This document shows positions 1-9,279 of a stretch of DNA of 64,000 nucleotides, piece by piece. Both the position numbers and the translations under genes were made by a program. The DNA comes from Rhizobium sp. RM (GTDB taxonomy: Bacteria; Pseudomonadota; Alphaproteobacteria; Rhizobiales; Rhizobiaceae): contig NZ_JACAWV010000007.1 of NCBI RefSeq assembly GCF_013390595.1, positions 62,001 to 126,000 on the forward strand. Reading direction: 5' to 3'. How positions within the stretch are numbered: position 1 is the stretch's first letter; each line of letters opens with the position of its first letter. Under the pieces are notes generated by a model that saw nothing but the letters and a program-made list of their open reading frames with translations, did not search any database and was not told where the DNA came from.

Positions 1-2
1 TT

Positions 3-194
3 TCATTTTTGGGTTTGGGCGATCCTAACATAGTAACATGGGGTTCGATGATCGCAGAAGGACGCAACGTGCTGCGATCTGCAGCGTTTCTTTCCGTTAT
101 TCCTGGCCTCGGCCTGCTCATAACCGTCCTTGGCGTTTACCTATTGGGTGAAGGGATCAACACCGCACTCGCGAACAAGGCGAAGTTAGCATGA
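3..194 (+). CDS. Peptide ABC transporter permease, C-terminal end only (DppC/OppC-like)
   Basis: Only the last ~64 codons are in the window; the gene begins upstream of base 1. The readable end contains LGLGDPN..TWG..I, the conserved stretch near the C terminus of DppC/OppC inner-membrane permeases, followed by one hydrophobic helix (PGLGLLITVLGVYLLGEG). The stop codon overlaps the start of the next gene by 4 bases, so it is translationally coupled to the ATPase pair. Role: one of two membrane subunits importing di/oligopeptides or related solutes. The substrate cannot be read from this fragment. Confidence 0.8.
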   Translation, partial: SFLGLGDPNIVTWGSMIAEGRNVLRSAAFLSVIPGLGLLITVLGVYLLGEGINTALANKAKLA

Positions 195-997
195 CAGCAA
201 CATCGACGCTCTGCCATATCGACCAACTCAGTGTTGCCTATAGCCGGACAGGCGAACCGGCGTTGATAGATGTAACACTCACGATCACCAGAGGGCGGAA
301 GCTGGCGATAATCGGTGAAAGCGGTTCTGGGAAATCGACGCTAGCCAAGGCGATTGCCAACCTCTTACCAGGCAGCGCCACGGTAACTGGTGAAATCACA
401 TGGAAGGGTCCATCCGGCAATATCACCAACGCGCCATTGTCTGGCAAAGACATCGGATATGTCTTTCAGGATCCGGGCGCTTCACTCAATCCGCTTTTGA
501 CTGTGGGCGAACAGGTTTCAGAGGGTGCGGTTCGTCATCTGGGACTTTCATGGTCTCAAGCAAGGGAACGCGCCCGCGATCTTCTCGAAAAGGTCAATCT
601 GCCGCACCCCACGCACCTGCTTTCGGCCTATCCGCACCAACTGTCAGGTGGACAGCGTCAGCGCGTTGCAATTGCCGCAGCGATAGCTGCAGAACCCTCC
701 ATTCTCATTACCGACGAGGCTACGAGTGCGCTTGATACCGTGAGCCAATCCTCGATTATCTCGTTATTAAATGATCTCGTAGTCGAAGATGACCGCACGC
801 TCGTTTTCGTGACACACGATATTGGACTTGCTTCCAGTCTGGCTGACGACATCGCGGTTCTCAGTCGCGGAAGGATGGTCGAAACCGGTCAGGCGGGACC
901 GGTGCTGACGACGCCGACACAGGACTACACCCGGTCGCTTCTCGCGAACTACATAGACTTCGACACTCCATCCCTGATTGATGGAGCCAGGCCATGA
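191..997 (+). CDS. Peptide-type ABC transporter ATPase, DppD-like
   Basis: A 268-aa cytoplasmic ATP-binding subunit of a peptide/nickel-type (Dpp/Opp) importer. Walker A is GESGSGKST at residues 42-50, the ABC signature LSGGQRQRVAIA is near residue 151, and Walker B is ILITDEAT with the switch His in VTHD. It is somewhat shorter than typical DppD (~325 aa), and the extreme C-terminal oligopeptide-transporter extension is mostly missing. It starts inside the stop of the permease gene (ATGA overlap) and its own stop overlaps the next ATPase start by 4 bases, so the three form one coupled operon. Substrate unknown; the downstream aminotransferase suggests an amino-acid-derived compound. Confidence 0.9.
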   Translation: MTATSTLCHIDQLSVAYSRTGEPALIDVTLTITRGRKLAIIGESGSGKSTLAKAIANLLPGSATVTGEITWKGPSGNITNAPLSGKDIGYVFQDPGASLNPLLTVGEQVSEGAVRHLGLSWSQARERARDLLEKVNLPHPTHLLSAYPHQLSGGQRQRVAIAAAIAAEPSILITDEATSALDTVSQSSIISLLNDLVVEDDRTLVFVTHDIGLASSLADDIAVLSRGRMVETGQAGPVLTTPTQDYTRSLLANYIDFDTPSLIDGARP

Positions 998-1767
998 GCC
1001 TACTTTCGGTAGAGGGTCTCGGCAAGACATTCGAGAGCCCTCAACGCAAAGTCGCCGCACTTGCAGACGTCACGTTCTCCCTGCAGGCCGGTGAAACACT
1101 TGGCCTTGCCGGGCCATCAGGTTGTGGCAAATCGACGTTAGCGCGTATTCTGATGCGGCTTATAACAGCCGATGAGGGCACTGTCCGTTTCGACAAGTAC
1201 GACTGGCTATCACTTGAAGGCAATGACCTTCGCAGAGCGCGGCCGCGCATGCAGATGGTATTTCAGGATACGCATAGCGCTTTCAATCCAAGCGCGACTG
1301 TCGAAAGCTCCATTGGTGAACCGTTACGCATCCATAGAGGCGGATCTGTTGCCAAACGATCGCTTGAGATACACGCACTGATGGATCGGGTGGGTTTGCC
1401 CTCGATCTACGCTCAACGTTCGGTCTTTAGCCTTTCTGGAGGTCAAAGACAGCGTGTTGCTATCGCACGGGCGCTTGCACTCAGCCCGGCCCTCCTTATC
1501 CTTGACGAGGCTGTTTCCGCGCTCGACATATCGGTCAGAAACCAAATCCTGGAGTTGGTGGTAGAAATCCAGCGCGAGACCCAAGTCGCCTGCCTTTTCG
1601 TCTCACACGACCTTGCCGTCATCCACGCGGTTTGTCACCGCGTTGCTATCATGGAGAGCGGGCGCATCGTCGAGATCGGGGACACCGGCAAAATCATAAA
1701 ATTCCCCCAATCGTCAGCCGCGCGGGCCCTTATTGCCGCAGCGCCGCGGCTGTCGAAGACAAGATAG
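994..1767 (+). CDS. Peptide-type ABC transporter ATPase, DppF-like
   Basis: A 257-aa second ATPase of the peptide-type importer. Walker A GPSGCGKST lies at residues 40-48, the signature [15 protein letters not shown] around residue 150, Walker B LLILDEAVSALD, and the switch His in VSHDL. The pair of distinct ATPases (DppD-like then DppF-like) after a permease is the standard order of dpp/opp/gsi operons. The ATG overlaps the preceding stop, and the downstream aminotransferase starts 8 bases after this stop. The C-terminal oligopeptide-binding zinc region seen in some DppF proteins is not apparent. Confidence 0.9.
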   Translation: MSLLSVEGLGKTFESPQRKVAALADVTFSLQAGETLGLAGPSGCGKSTLARILMRLITADEGTVRFDKYDWLSLEGNDLRRARPRMQMVFQDTHSAFNPSATVESSIGEPLRIHRGGSVAKRSLEIHALMDRVGLPSIYAQRSVFSLSGGQRQRVAIARALALSPALLILDEAVSALDISVRNQILELVVEIQRETQVACLFVSHDLAVIHAVCHRVAIMESGRIVEIGDTGKIIKFPQSSAARALIAAAPRLSKTR

Positions 1768-1775
1768 GACATGAC

Positions 1776-2870
1776 ATGCGGATGGATATTTCATCGCTCC
1801 TGGACGCCCCACCCTACCCTGCGGAGCGATACGGACGCCTTGCTGACAGACTGGCCCTCCTTCTCGGGACGACGAATGACGTTCTTCTCATTCAGGCTGA
1901 GGCCGTACTTGCTCTGGAGGCAGTTGCAACCAGCATTGCGCGTGAAGGAATAAGGGCCCTTAACATTGTCACCAGCCCTTACGGCACATGGTTTGGCGAC
2001 TGGCTGACAAGAGGAGCCGCTGACGTCGACAATGTCTGCGCCCCACCTGCCAAGCCGATCACACTCGAAGCGGTGAGACGAGCGTTGGACAAGGCAGATT
2101 ATGATGTCTTGTCTATCGTACATGCAGAATCGGCAACCGGCATCCTCAATCCTCTTCCAGAAATCGCCGCACTCGCGAGACAAAAGGGCGTACTTACCAT
2201 AGTTGACGCCGTTGCATCGATTGGGGGCCATCCTGTTGACGTTGACAGGCTGGGCATTGATATCGCGGTCGTCGGGCCACAGAAAGCGCTGGCCGGCCCG
2301 GCCGGCGTTTCAGCCATTTCGGTCAGCCAGAGAGCCTGGAAAATCCTTGACCACGACCGCGCGCCGACAAATTCCATGCTGTCACTCCTCGATCAGAAGA
2401 AGCTCTGGCTGGACTGCGGACGGGCAGCTCTCCCAGGTACACCTGCACCGCTGGAATTCTTTGCGCTCGAGGCCGCTCTTGATCGCATCGAGGCAGAAGG
2501 ACTTCCAGCCGTTCATCGGCGTCACGCGCAGGCAACCCTGGCCACCCGTGCGGCACTTGAAGCACTTGCGACTTCAGCTTGGGTTGACGTACCCGACAAC
2601 TCTGTCCTGGTCACTACGGCTATCCTGCCGGATGGGATAGACAGGGACACCTTCCTCACCGCAGCGAACTCTAAGCCAGGCGCCGACATTACCGCTGGCG
2701 TTGGACCTGGTGCCGAACGCCTGTTCAGGCTGAACCACACCGGACGTCGCGCGTCAGAAGAAGCCGTGAGGTCGAACATCGCCGCAGTTTCTGCGGCCCT
2801 TCGGCAGGCTGGATTGCCATCAGATGACGAAGCTGGTCAGTTGGCCCTTGCCTCCGTCTACGGTGCGTGA
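1776..2870 (+). CDS. Class V aminotransferase (serine-pyruvate / alanine-glyoxylate aminotransferase-like)
   Basis: A 364-aa PLP-dependent fold-type I enzyme. The core reads H-E-S-A-T-G near residue 110, D-A-V-A-S-I-G-G with the PLP-pyridine Asp near 145, and G-P-Q-K-A-L-A-G-P-A-G with the Schiff-base Lys near 170, the arrangement of the serine-pyruvate, alanine-glyoxylate and PucG ureidoglycine aminotransferases. The frame is open upstream of 1776, but that stretch lies inside the ATPase gene; ATG 1776 (or ATG 1782, six bases later) follows the ATPase stop by 8 bases and gives the usual family length. It is the last gene of the peptide-type ABC operon, so it probably deaminates the imported amino-acid-like substrate or its breakdown product (inference). 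The exact amino donor cannot be told. Confidence 0.8.
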   Translation: MRMDISSLLDAPPYPAERYGRLADRLALLLGTTNDVLLIQAEAVLALEAVATSIAREGIRALNIVTSPYGTWFGDWLTRGAADVDNVCAPPAKPITLEAVRRALDKADYDVLSIVHAESATGILNPLPEIAALARQKGVLTIVDAVASIGGHPVDVDRLGIDIAVVGPQKALAGPAGVSAISVSQRAWKILDHDRAPTNSMLSLLDQKKLWLDCGRAALPGTPAPLEFFALEAALDRIEAEGLPAVHRRHAQATLATRAALEALATSAWVDVPDNSVLVTTAILPDGIDRDTFLTAANSKPGADITAGVGPGAERLFRLNHTGRRASEEAVRSNIAAVSAALRQAGLPSDDEAGQLALASVYGA

Positions 2871-3009
2871 AATCCCCTCGATTTTGCGGGGGAAAAACGT
2901 AAATTCCATCGAAAGGCCGCAAGGAAGAACAGCTGCGCATAGGTTCTTGTTAAAAATAGTAGACAAATCCCCGGCGTAATCTTGACGAAATCGTGGCAAA
3001 ACGCGAAAC

Positions 3010-3024
3010 TTAACACAACGTTAA
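3010..3024. promoter_or_regulatory. Possible CtrA box (TTAA-N7-TTAA)
   Basis: TTAA at 3010-3013 and TTAA at 3021-3024 are separated by exactly 7 bases, matching the CtrA full-site consensus of alphaproteobacteria. The box ends 24 bases before the ATG of the small gene at 3049, a position where CtrA acts as an activator over the -35 region. The motif is short, so one chance match per window of this size would not be surprising. Confidence 0.4.
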
Positions 3025-3048
3025 ACTGCGTGATAAAGGGGATTGGCC

Positions 3049-3237
3049 ATGGTAGCAGGATTTAATATGCTTTCCTTTGACCTGTTCGGCATCGGCCGGA
3101 GAGCACCGATGCAGCCCGAGCGGGCCGAAACAGAATTCCAGAACCCCAAGTCTCCGAAGCCGGACAACGAACCCGATCAGCACGATAAGGATCAGGAATA
3201 TGAACTGTTCTTCTGGTCGCTTTATCCGGTGATCTGA
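3049..3237 (+). CDS. Small protein of unknown function, 62 aa
   Basis: I do not recognise this protein. It begins with a short hydrophobic/aromatic stretch (VAGFNMLSFDLFGIG) and continues as a polar, acidic and proline-rich segment (about residues 20-50), ending in an aromatic tail ELFFWSLYPVI. TTG 3043 would add two residues, but ATG 3049 has a purine-rich AAAGGGG (3036-3041) at proper spacing and is preferred. A clean intrinsic terminator follows 23 bases after the stop, and a TTAA-N7-TTAA motif precedes it, so it looks like an independent monocistronic gene rather than a chance ORF. No signal peptide is evident. Confidence 0.55.
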   Translation: MVAGFNMLSFDLFGIGRRAPMQPERAETEFQNPKSPKPDNEPDQHDKDQEYELFFWSLYPVI

Positions 3238-3259
3238 AGTTACAAATGGAAAAACAAAA

Positions 3260-3288
3260 CCCGGCGGATCGCTCCTGCCGGGTTTTTT
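3260..3288. terminator. Intrinsic terminator
   Basis: Stem CCCGGC (3260-3265) pairs with GCCGGG (3277-3282) and is followed by six T residues on the + strand. An A-rich run precedes it (AAAAACAAAA), so it can also serve the dehydratase gene on the opposite strand, which ends at 3342. Confidence 0.85.
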
Positions 3289-3341
3289 ATTGTCTTGTCA
3301 GAGGTGATGCTGTGCACGGATGACCATGCACAGCAACATTC

Positions 3342-5153
3342 TTAGTGGTTGTCGCGCGGAAGCCCCTTTGTCTGAGCAATGCGCTGATATTTGACTGCTG
3401 GCTCGAGGACAGCACCTGTTTCCATCTGGCTGACGATACCGCGCTGGATTTCCTGCCACGGTGTCTGGTGATCCGGGAACTTGTAACCGCCATCAGCAGA
3501 AAGTGCCGCATAACGATTGGCAAGCTCCTCGCCGGAAATCAGGATATCTGCCGTGCCGCGACCGACGTCAACACGAACGCGGTCACCCGTTTGAAGAACA
3601 GCCAAGCCACCGCCTGCCGCTGCTTCTGGCGAGGCGTTGAGAATGGATGGGCTGCCTGATGTGCCGGACTGACGGCCATCACCGATGCAAGGCAGTGAGT
3701 TGACGCCTTCCTTGAGCAGGTAATCGGGAGCGCGCATGTTGACGACTTCAGCCGCGCCCGGATAACCGATCGGGCCGGCACCGCGCATGAACAGAATGGT
3801 GTTCGCATCGATCTTCAGCGACGGATCGTCGATGCGGTGGTGATAGTCCTCTGGACCATCGAACACGACAGCGCGGCCTTCAAATGCTTCGGGATCATTG
3901 GGGTTCGAAAGATATCGGTCACGAAATTCTTTCGAGATCACGCTGGTCTTCATGATCGCCGACGAGAACAGGTTGCCGCGCAGAACGCGGAAGCCTGCGC
4001 GCTCCTTGAGCGGCTGCTCGTAAGGACGGATAACTTTCTCATCTTCAATGATCGCACCACGGCAGTTATCGCCGATCGTCTTTCCATTGACGGTCATAGC
4101 GTCTTCCTTGATGAGCCCTTGGGTCATCAACTGGTTGACGACTGCGGGTACACCACCGGCGTGGTAATAGTCTTCACCGAGATATTCACCGGCCGGCTGC
4201 AGGTTGACAAGCAACGGCACGTCTTCGCCGTAGGTCTGCCAGTCGTCGACCGTCAGTTCTACGCCCACATGGCGGGCAAGACCATTCAGATGGATCGGAG
4301 CGTTGGTGGAGCCACCGATGGCAGAGTTAACGCGAATGGCGTTGATGAATGCATCCTTCGTCATGATGTCGGACGGCTTCAGATCTTCTTTGACCATTTC
4401 GACGATGCGAAGACCTGTCAGGTAAGATACCTCCTGACGATCGCGGTAAGGCGCAGGAATTGCGGCCGAACCGGGAAGCTGCATGCCAAGTGCTTCGGCG
4501 AGCGAATTCATGGTCGTTGCCGTGCCCATGGTGTTGCAATAGCCGGTAGATGGCGCAGACGAAGCAACAAGCTTGACGAACCCCTGATAGTCGATTTCAC
4601 CCTTAGCCAGGAGCTCACGTGCCTTCCAGACGATGGTGCCCGAGCCTGTCCGTTCTCCACGGAACCAGCCGTTCAGCATAGGACCGACGGACAATGCGAT
4701 GGCAGGAATGTTGACGGTGGCCGCCGCCATAAGACAGGCAGGCGTCGTCTTGTCGCAACCGATCGTCAGAACCACACCATCGAGCGGGTAGCCGTAAAGT
4801 ACTTCAACGAGACCGAGATAAGCCAGGTTGCGGTCTAGACCTGCGGTCGGACGCTTGCCTGTCTCCTGAATTGGGTGGACCGGAAACTCGATGGCGATAC
4901 CACCGGCTTCACGGATACCTTCACGCAGGCGATTTGCGAGTTCAAGATGATGACGGTTGCAGGGTGAAAGGTCAGAACCGGTCTGCGCGATACCGATGAT
5001 CGGGCGGTCGGACTGCAATTCGGCCTGGCTCAGACCGAAGTTCATGTATCGCTCGAGATATAGCGCTGTCATATCCGCGTTCGCGGGATTGTCGAACCAT
5101 GCGCGCGAGCGAAGCTTGCCCTGGGTTGCGGGTAGATTGTCGGATTTAGTCAT
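3342..5153 (-). CDS. Sugar-acid dehydratase of the IlvD/Edd family, xylonate dehydratase (XylD)-like
   Basis: A 603-aa enzyme of the IlvD/Edd family that dehydrates aldonic acids to 2-keto-3-deoxy acids in the cytoplasm. It closely resembles Caulobacter xylonate dehydratase throughout (for example WFDNP...[11 protein letters not shown]-like N terminus, [20 protein letters not shown] and the MTPWQEI-like C-terminal segment). Putative [2Fe-2S] ligands are Cys65 (SPCNRHH), Cys133 (GCDKTTPA) and Cys206 ([10 protein letters not shown]); Lys135 would be the carbamylated metal ligand. The start is ATG with GGAG about 10 bases upstream. It diverges from a YtfQRT-type sugar importer, so the imported sugar (or its aldonate) is probably its pathway substrate, but the transporter resembles galactofuranose systems while the enzyme resembles xylonate dehydratase; the true substrate (xylonate, galactonate, fuconate or arabonate) is unresolved. 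Confidence 0.85.
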   Translation of the reverse strand: MTKSDNLPATQGKLRSRAWFDNPANADMTALYLERYMNFGLSQAELQSDRPIIGIAQTGSDLSPCNRHHLELANRLREGIREAGGIAIEFPVHPIQETGKRPTAGLDRNLAYLGLVEVLYGYPLDGVVLTIGCDKTTPACLMAAATVNIPAIALSVGPMLNGWFRGERTGSGTIVWKARELLAKGEIDYQGFVKLVASSAPSTGYCNTMGTATTMNSLAEALGMQLPGSAAIPAPYRDRQEVSYLTGLRIVEMVKEDLKPSDIMTKDAFINAIRVNSAIGGSTNAPIHLNGLARHVGVELTVDDWQTYGEDVPLLVNLQPAGEYLGEDYYHAGGVPAVVNQLMTQGLIKEDAMTVNGKTIGDNCRGAIIEDEKVIRPYEQPLKERAGFRVLRGNLFSSAIMKTSVISKEFRDRYLSNPNDPEAFEGRAVVFDGPEDYHHRIDDPSLKIDANTILFMRGAGPIGYPGAAEVVNMRAPDYLLKEGVNSLPCIGDGRQSGTSGSPSILNASPEAAAGGGLAVLQTGDRVRVDVGRGTADILISGEELANRYAALSADGGYKFPDHQTPWQEIQRGIVSQMETGAVLEPAVKYQRIAQTKGLPRDNH

Positions 5154-5673
5154 GATGCAGGTCTCCAGCCTGAAGTGGCCAACGGTAAAATATTATCAAA
5201 TGCGACAAGCTTATGTTGCACGCACAGAAAATGGAATCAGCATAAGGAGATCAGGCATAGCCGACAGAGGGCAGAGAGACGAGGCATAACGCGCCTGCTT
5301 TCAAATTTAGTCGAACATTTTTCGATGTTTAGTACCATAACGGCACTCCGCAGCTTGGTTCCGGATCACCTGGGCAAACCGTTTTCCCCGGGATTTCCTC
5401 ATCCCGGACCCAACTGGCTCCACCCGTTATTTGTATTACTATTAAATCCGAGCCTCTGATGTCAAGGTTTCAAACAGGCGAAATCCACCCCGCTCGACAG
5501 AAGTACACTTCTGATCCCCTAACATATTATATTATTGATTTATCTAGATCTTAATTGGTTTCACCCCCTCTTTACACCCATGCACGAGCGAACAGCCTCA
5601 AAAAACACTTTTCAAAGATATTACTATATGCTCATACTGCCGTGTCAGCTGACTTCATCTCTGGGAGGATAAG
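5154..5673. promoter_or_regulatory. Divergent regulatory region between the dehydratase and sugar ABC operon
   Basis: This 520-base, AT-rich gene-free region separates two divergent units and must hold both promoters. Visible elements are TTGTATTACTA at 5431-5441, an exact match to the FadR-type GntR half-palindrome TNGTNNNACNA, and a near match TAGTCGAACAT at 5308-5318 (one mismatch) that sits in an inverted repeat AACAT-N6-ATGTT (5314-5329). The FadR-type regulator encoded at the end of the same operon is the natural ligand (inference). A strong GGGAGGA Shine-Dalgarno lies just before the binding-protein gene. I saw no convincing ORF or sigma-70 promoter of high score. Confidence 0.5.
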
Positions 5674-6633
5674 ATGAGAAAAGCAATCGCGGCAGTCACT
5701 GTCGCACTTTCAACATGCCTTGCATCCGGCGTTTCTGCGCAATCGCTCACCGTCGGTTTTTCGCAGATCGGTTCTGAATCCGGTTGGCGCGCGGCAGAAA
5801 CAACGGTCACAAAGCAGCAGGCAGAAAAGCGTGGCATCACGCTTAAATTCGCTGATGCACAGCAAAAACAGGAAAACCAGATCAAGGCCGTTCGCGGCTT
5901 CATCGCTCAGGGTGTCGACGCAATCCTGATTGCGCCAGTCGTCGCCACCGGATGGGATGCTGTCCTGAAGGAAGCCAAGGAAGAAAACATCCCTGTCATA
6001 CTCCTCGACCGCCAGATCGAGGCACCCGACAGTCTGTATCTGACAGCCGTGACATCCGATCAGGTCCATGAAGGCAAGGTCGCGGGCGACTGGCTCGCCA
6101 AGGACGTCGGCTCTAAGGACTGCAAAGTGGTCGAATTGCAGGGCACGACCGGTTCGTCGCCTGCCATTAACCGCAAGAAGGGCTTTGAGGAGGCAATTGC
6201 CTCGCACAGCAACATCAAGATTGTTCGTTCGCAGACCGGTGACTTTACCCGCACCAAAGGCAAAGAAGTGATGGAAAGCTTCATTAAGGCCGAGGGCGGC
6301 GGCAAGGATATCTGTGCCGTCTACGCACACAATGATGACATGGCTGTCGGTGCAATCCAGGCAATCAAGGAAGCAGGCCTAAAGCCCGGAACCGATATCA
6401 AGGTTGTCTCGATCGACGCTGTTCCGGACATCTTCAAAGCCATGGCAGATGGTGAAGCGAATGCAACGGTGGAACTGACACCGGACATGGCAGGACCGGC
6501 GTTTGATGCACTGGATGCCTATCTGAAGGACAAGAAGGAGCCGGCTAAGTGGATACAGACTGAATCCAAGCTCTACACGTCGTCCGATGATCCTATGAAG
6601 GTCTACGAGGCGAAGAAGGGGCTCGGATATTAA
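5674..6633 (+). CDS. ytfQ: Periplasmic sugar-binding protein, YtfQ-like (galactofuranose-type)
   Basis: A 319-aa periplasmic binding protein of the ribose/galactose (Peripla_BP_4) family. Residues 1-22 form a Sec signal peptide ending ASGVSA. The mature part matches E. coli YtfQ almost motif for motif: TVGFSQIGSESGWRAAE at the start, ADAQQKQENQIKAVR, the pocket strand ILIAPVVATGW, SGDFTR-like TGDFTRTKGKEVMESF, YAHNDDMAVGAIQAIKEAGLKPG and VELTPDMAGPAFDAL. YtfQ captures galactofuranose and related hexoses, so that is the best substrate guess, though neighbouring enzymes point to aldonic-acid catabolism. It is first in the operon with GGGAGGA 7 bases upstream of ATG, consistent with the high expression typical of binding proteins. 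Confidence 0.9.
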   Translation: MRKAIAAVTVALSTCLASGVSAQSLTVGFSQIGSESGWRAAETTVTKQQAEKRGITLKFADAQQKQENQIKAVRGFIAQGVDAILIAPVVATGWDAVLKEAKEENIPVILLDRQIEAPDSLYLTAVTSDQVHEGKVAGDWLAKDVGSKDCKVVELQGTTGSSPAINRKKGFEEAIASHSNIKIVRSQTGDFTRTKGKEVMESFIKAEGGGKDICAVYAHNDDMAVGAIQAIKEAGLKPGTDIKVVSIDAVPDIFKAMADGEANATVELTPDMAGPAFDALDAYLKDKKEPAKWIQTESKLYTSSDDPMKVYEAKKGLGY

Positions 6634-6706
6634 TCCAGGCTCCACTTCAGGCGGAGCGGTACAGATGTGCCGTTCCGCACTCTCGATCCATCTGGGAAAC
6701 TGCGAA

Positions 6707-8230
6707 ATGTCCGAACCGGCCACACTTTTGGAAGCACGCGCGATCGGCAAAGCCTTCCTCGGGATCAAAGCCCTTGATGGCGTCGATTTCTCGGTGCAGC
6801 GCGGTGAAATTCACGCGCTCCTCGGCGAAAACGGCGCGGGAAAATCAACTCTCATTAAAATTCTGACGGGCGTATATCATCGCGACAGCGGCTCGGTATT
6901 GCTGGAAGGTCAGGAGATCTCCCCGGCCAATGTTGGCGATGCACAGGCGCTCGGCATCGGCACGGTCTACCAGGAAGTGAACCTCCTAGAAAACCTCACG
7001 GTTGCCGAAAACCTTTTCCTAGGCCGCCAGCCGCGACGGTTCGGCATGATCGACCGCCGTGAGATGAACAGGCGTGCGCTGGAATTGCTTTCGCGTTATG
7101 GCCTATCGATCGATGTGAACGCACTGCTTTCAACCTATTCCGTCGCAATACGCCAGATCATCGCCATTGCCCGAGCGGTCGACCTATCCGGCAAGGTCCT
7201 TGTTCTGGATGAACCAACAGCGAGCCTGGATACGCACGAGGTTGAGATGCTCTTCGGGGTCCTCAGGCAATTGCGGAAGCAAGGTATCGGCACCGTCATC
7301 ATCACGCATTTTCTCAATCAGGTGTATGACATTGCCGACCGGGTGACCGTCCTGCGCAACGGTAAGCTCGTTGGCACCCGAGCCATTGGAGATCTGCCGC
7401 GTGCCGATCTGATTTCAATGATGCTCGGGCGTGAGTTACAGCACATCACGCATGATCATGAGGCGACCGAACAGACCATCACAGAGCGCGAGGCATCGAT
7501 CCGCTTCGAGAATTACGGTAAGCGGGGCAGCGTCGCGCCATTCGATCTTGATGTGCGGGCGGGCGAAATTGTTGGCATCGCCGGTCTTCTCGGATCTGGT
7601 CGTACGGAAACGGCGTTCCTGCTGTTTGGCGTTGAACGCCCAGACAGCGGCAGAGCGATCATCGACGGCGCGCCGGTCGCAATCACCTCTCCCGAAGCAG
7701 CAATCGCAGCAGGATTCGGTTTCTGTCCCGAAGAGCGAAAGACCGACGGCATCATCGGCGACTTGTCTGTAACAGATAACATCGCGCTCGCCCTCCAGGC
7801 GAGGCAAGGCTGGGCCAGACCACTTTCCCGAAAACAGAAATCCGAGCTCGCAAAAGATTTCATTCAGTCCCTCGACATACGCCCCGCCGATCCGGATCGG
7901 CCGATCAAGTTTCTGTCTGGGGGAAATCAGCAAAAGGCCATTCTCGCTCGTTGGCTTGCGACCAATCCAAGGCTTCTGATCCTGGACGAGCCGACACGCG
8001 GGATCGATATCGGCGCCCATGCGGAAATTCTGAAGATGATAGAGAGGCTGTGCGCAGAAGGCATGTCTCTGGTTGTCATATCGTCCGAACTCGAGGAATT
8101 GACGGCGATAGCACACCGCGTGGTCGTCCTGTCGGACAGGCGTCATGTACGTGAGCTCGCGGGAGCAGATGTAACAGCAGACAACATCATGCGTGCCATT
8201 GCAGATGCAGCACGAACGGAGGCTGCTTGA
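6707..8230 (+). CDS. ytfR: Sugar ABC transporter duplicated ATPase, YtfR-like
   Basis: A 507-aa ATPase with two fused ABC domains (about 1-245 and 255-507), the layout of RbsA/MglA/YtfR. The first domain has intact Walker A GENGAGKST and Walker B VLVLDEPTASLD; the second has a degenerate P-loop GLLGSGRTE but good signature LSGGNQQKAILARW and Walker B LLILDEPTRGID, the normal asymmetry of this family. An ORF runs from 6665, but ATG 6707 has CTGGGAA 9 bases upstream and gives the family length, so it is chosen. It powers uptake of the sugar bound by the YtfQ-like protein, and its stop overlaps the next start by 1 base. Confidence 0.92.
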   Translation: MSEPATLLEARAIGKAFLGIKALDGVDFSVQRGEIHALLGENGAGKSTLIKILTGVYHRDSGSVLLEGQEISPANVGDAQALGIGTVYQEVNLLENLTVAENLFLGRQPRRFGMIDRREMNRRALELLSRYGLSIDVNALLSTYSVAIRQIIAIARAVDLSGKVLVLDEPTASLDTHEVEMLFGVLRQLRKQGIGTVIITHFLNQVYDIADRVTVLRNGKLVGTRAIGDLPRADLISMMLGRELQHITHDHEATEQTITEREASIRFENYGKRGSVAPFDLDVRAGEIVGIAGLLGSGRTETAFLLFGVERPDSGRAIIDGAPVAITSPEAAIAAGFGFCPEERKTDGIIGDLSVTDNIALALQARQGWARPLSRKQKSELAKDFIQSLDIRPADPDRPIKFLSGGNQQKAILARWLATNPRLLILDEPTRGIDIGAHAEILKMIERLCAEGMSLVVISSELEELTAIAHRVVVLSDRRHVRELAGADVTADNIMRAIADAARTEAA

Positions 8231-9279
8231 TGCACGCGATCAAAAAACGCCTGAAAAGACTGTTTCCCCAGATTGCCGCCCTGGTTGTCATTCTCACCGC
8301 TATCACGGTGATTTCTCCCGGGTTTCTCAATGTTTCTTTCCAGAACGGGCGCCTCTACGGCAGCCTCATCGACATCCTGGTGCGCGCCGCACCGGTTGCG
8401 CTTTTGACTGTCGGGATGACGCTGGTTATCGCGACAAGGGGCATTGACCTTTCCATTGGTGCCGTGATTGCGATTTGCGGCGCGGTTGCGGCGACACTGA
8501 TCAGTGAAGGGCACTCCATTGCATCTGTTATCGTTATATCTCTTGCCGTCGGCATAGCGTGCGGCATCTGGAATGGTGTGTTGGTTGCAGTTCTCGATAT
8601 CCAGCCCATCATCGCAACGCTCATATTGATGGTCGCGGGACGCGGGATCGCGCAGCTCATCACCGAGGGTGTCATTCTGACCTTCAACAATGATGGCTTT
8701 GCCGCGATCGGTTCAGGCACTCTTGCAGGCATTCCGCTGCCTGTCATCATCTGGGCAGCGACAGCGTTGGTTATCGGACTGCTGGTTCGCAAGACGGCAC
8801 TCGGGTTTCTGATTGAGGCAACCGGTATCAACCGACGGGCCGCCTCTCTGGCAGGTGTGCGAGCCCGTTTCCTTCTGTTTTTCGCCTACGCCGTATCGGG
8901 ATTGTGTGCAGCAATCGCCGGCATGATTGTCACCGCCGATATCCGCGGCGCCGACGCCAACAATGCCGGTCTTTGGCTTGAGCTCGATGCTATCTTGGCA
9001 GTGGTCATCGGCGGAACGTCTCTGAATGGGGGCCGCTTCTCGATCACGGCATCGCTGATTGGTGCCCTGATCATCCAGACGATCAACACCGGTATTCTGG
9101 TGTCGGGATTTCCGCCGGAATTCAATCTCATTATCAAGGCGGGTATCATTATTGTCGTGCTTACACTGCAATCTCCGGCAATTTTGACCCTTCTCGATTT
9201 TCTCAAAACCTCTAGGCCGAAGCCTCAAACCCCATCCCATACTGCCAACGGCGTGGGTAAAGAGGGAGCAGCGCGATGA
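8230..9279 (+). CDS. ytfT: Sugar ABC transporter permease, YtfT-like
   Basis: A 349-aa integral membrane permease of the BPD_transp_2 (RbsC) family with about 8-10 hydrophobic helices. It carries the family block LVIATRGIDLSIGAVIAICGAVAA and the late motif LDAILAVVIGGTSLNGGR. ATG 8230 shares one base with the ATPase stop, and CGGAGG sits directly upstream; TTG 8227 is the only other nearby choice. A longer soluble tail rich in Pro/Lys/Ser (about residues 320-349) ends the protein. It forms the membrane channel together with the next gene. Confidence 0.92.
   Translation: MHAIKKRLKRLFPQIAALVVILTAITVISPGFLNVSFQNGRLYGSLIDILVRAAPVALLTVGMTLVIATRGIDLSIGAVIAICGAVAATLISEGHSIASVIVISLAVGIACGIWNGVLVAVLDIQPIIATLILMVAGRGIAQLITEGVILTFNNDGFAAIGSGTLAGIPLPVIIWAATALVIGLLVRKTALGFLIEATGINRRAASLAGVRARFLLFFAYAVSGLCAAIAGMIVTADIRGADANNAGLWLELDAILAVVIGGTSLNGGRFSITASLIGALIIQTINTGILVSGFPPEFNLIIKAGIIIVVLTLQSPAILTLLDFLKTSRPKPQTPSHTANGVGKEGAAR

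Noticed and set aside
3837-4838. Long + strand ORF (333 codons) opposite the dehydratase gene
   Set aside because: It is antisense to a clearly conserved IlvD/Edd enzyme, has no Shine-Dalgarno or recognisable domain, and its composition is that of a complementary-frame shadow in GC-rich DNA.
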